NCBI GenBank assembly: GCA_045106055.1
Contig: JBGCED010000115.1
Location: 1-6,585, forward strand
Reading direction: 5' to 3'
DNA: 6,585 nt
Source of the DNA: JBGCED01 sp045106055
Lineage (GTDB): Bacteria; Pseudomonadota; Alphaproteobacteria; CBDDJK01
Position numbers and translations under genes: made by a program. Position 1 is the first letter of the stretch; every line of letters begins with the position of its first letter. The notes under the pieces are model-generated. The model saw nothing but the letters and a program-made list of their open reading frames with translations, was not told the origin of the DNA and searched no databases. Positions 6,036-6,585 of the stretch are shown here, in pieces.

Positions 6036-6585
6036 TTAGCGCCTTGTGGCAGCCCATACCAATATAAAAATGGGGATGCCAAGCAGGGCGGTAAGCCCAT
6101 AAAAATTGGCATAGCCGACGCTTTCAATCATGGTGCCTGAATAGCCCCCAACAAATTTGGGGCCAACCACCATTAAGGACGAGAAAATGGCATATTGCAT
6201 TGCGGTAAATTTTATATTGGTTAGGCTGGAAAGCCAGCCAACAAAGGCGACCGATGCAATGCCTGTTGATAAATTATCAGCAACAATCACTGCTGCTAGC
6301 CCGTTTATATTTGGGCCAATGGATTCAAGCCAGATGAATAATAAATTGGTGGCAGCAGCAAGAAAAACACCCAGCAGCAAGGTTCGGCTAACCCCCGCCC
6401 ATACCATGATTACACCGCCCACAAACCCACCAGCAATGGTCATTATAAGACCAAATGTTTTGGAAATGGTGGCAATTTGATCCAGCGTAAATCCCAAATC
6501 ATCATAAAAAATATTTGCGCTGGTTCCCATGATAATATCTGGGGCGCGGTAAAGACCAATCGCACATAGGATCAGCAGCGCATTT
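6036..6585 (-). CDS. MFS permease, AmpG-like, C-terminal part (5' end beyond the window)
   Basis: Inner-membrane transporter of the major facilitator superfamily. The minus-strand frame is open through the window end, so the ATG at 6530 is internal. Upstream codons encode ALLILCAIGLYRAPDIIMG, which resembles the start of the second six-helix half of AmpG-type permeases. About 182 residues are visible. Seen: the loop FYDDLGFTLDQIATISKTFG, several hydrophobic helices, then DNLSTGIASVAFVGWLSSLTN followed by FTAMQYAIFSSL, a block characteristic of the AmpG / acetyl-CoA-transporter-like group, and a short basic C-terminus (AATRR). AmpG itself imports anhydro-muropeptides for cell-wall recycling. 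Related proteins carry other cargo, so the substrate is uncertain. The gene lies upstream of ald on the same strand, with a 182-bp gap holding its own promoter candidate, so co-transcription is not required. Confidence 0.8.
   Translation of the reverse strand, partial: NALLILCAIGLYRAPDIIMGTSANIFYDDLGFTLDQIATISKTFGLIMTIAGGFVGGVIMVWAGVSRTLLLGVFLAAATNLLFIWLESIGPNINGLAAVIVADNLSTGIASVAFVGWLSSLTNIKFTAMQYAIFSSLMVVGPKFVGGYSGTMIESVGYANFYGLTALLGIPIFILVWAATRR

Noticed and set aside
5945..6127. A 60-codon minus-strand frame spanning the permease 3' end and the intergenic gap
   Set aside because: Half of it overlaps the permease in another frame, and there is no ribosome site or recognisable motif.

Overview
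The window reads as a bacterial chromosome segment, most likely alphaproteobacterial. The base is the close similarity, recognised by eye, of its proteins to polyamine-catabolism enzymes common in that class, together with a moderate, visibly sub-50% GC content and AT-rich intergenic stretches. A marine SAR116-like lineage would fit, but the sequence alone does not prove it. I saw no rRNA, tRNA, CRISPR array, insertion sequence or phage gene.

Left part (1-4014): a putrescine/amine catabolism locus. A PuuB-like FAD amine oxidase reads leftward and leaves the window at base 1. Divergent from it, across a 116-bp promoter region, a rightward two-gene unit encodes a PuuA-like gamma-glutamylputrescine synthetase and a SpuC-like class III putrescine:pyruvate aminotransferase, 16 bp apart. 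The puuB-like gene carries an apparent single-base deletion near 156-159. The second frame restores the conserved C-terminus and stays open to the window edge.

Middle (3997-5853): two leftward genes, alanine dehydrogenase (ald) followed by a LysE/RhtB-family exporter whose 3' end overlaps the aminotransferase gene tail-to-tail by 18 bp. Right edge (6036-6585): the C-terminal part of a leftward AmpG-like MFS permease, cut by the window end. The 182-bp gap between the permease and ald holds a 27-bp near-perfect palindrome over a candidate ald promoter, a short direct repeat and a weak hairpin.

How the parts may work together (inference): the SpuC-type enzyme would move the amino group of putrescine to pyruvate, making alanine. 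Alanine dehydrogenase would return alanine to pyruvate, releasing ammonium and NADH. PuuA/PuuB supply a gamma-glutamylated route to the same carbon. The LysE-type exporter could relieve amino-acid overflow. No wholly unknown system is evident. The points most worth checking are the puuB frameshift, the mixed polyamine pathway, the alanine-pyruvate coupling and the ald palindrome.
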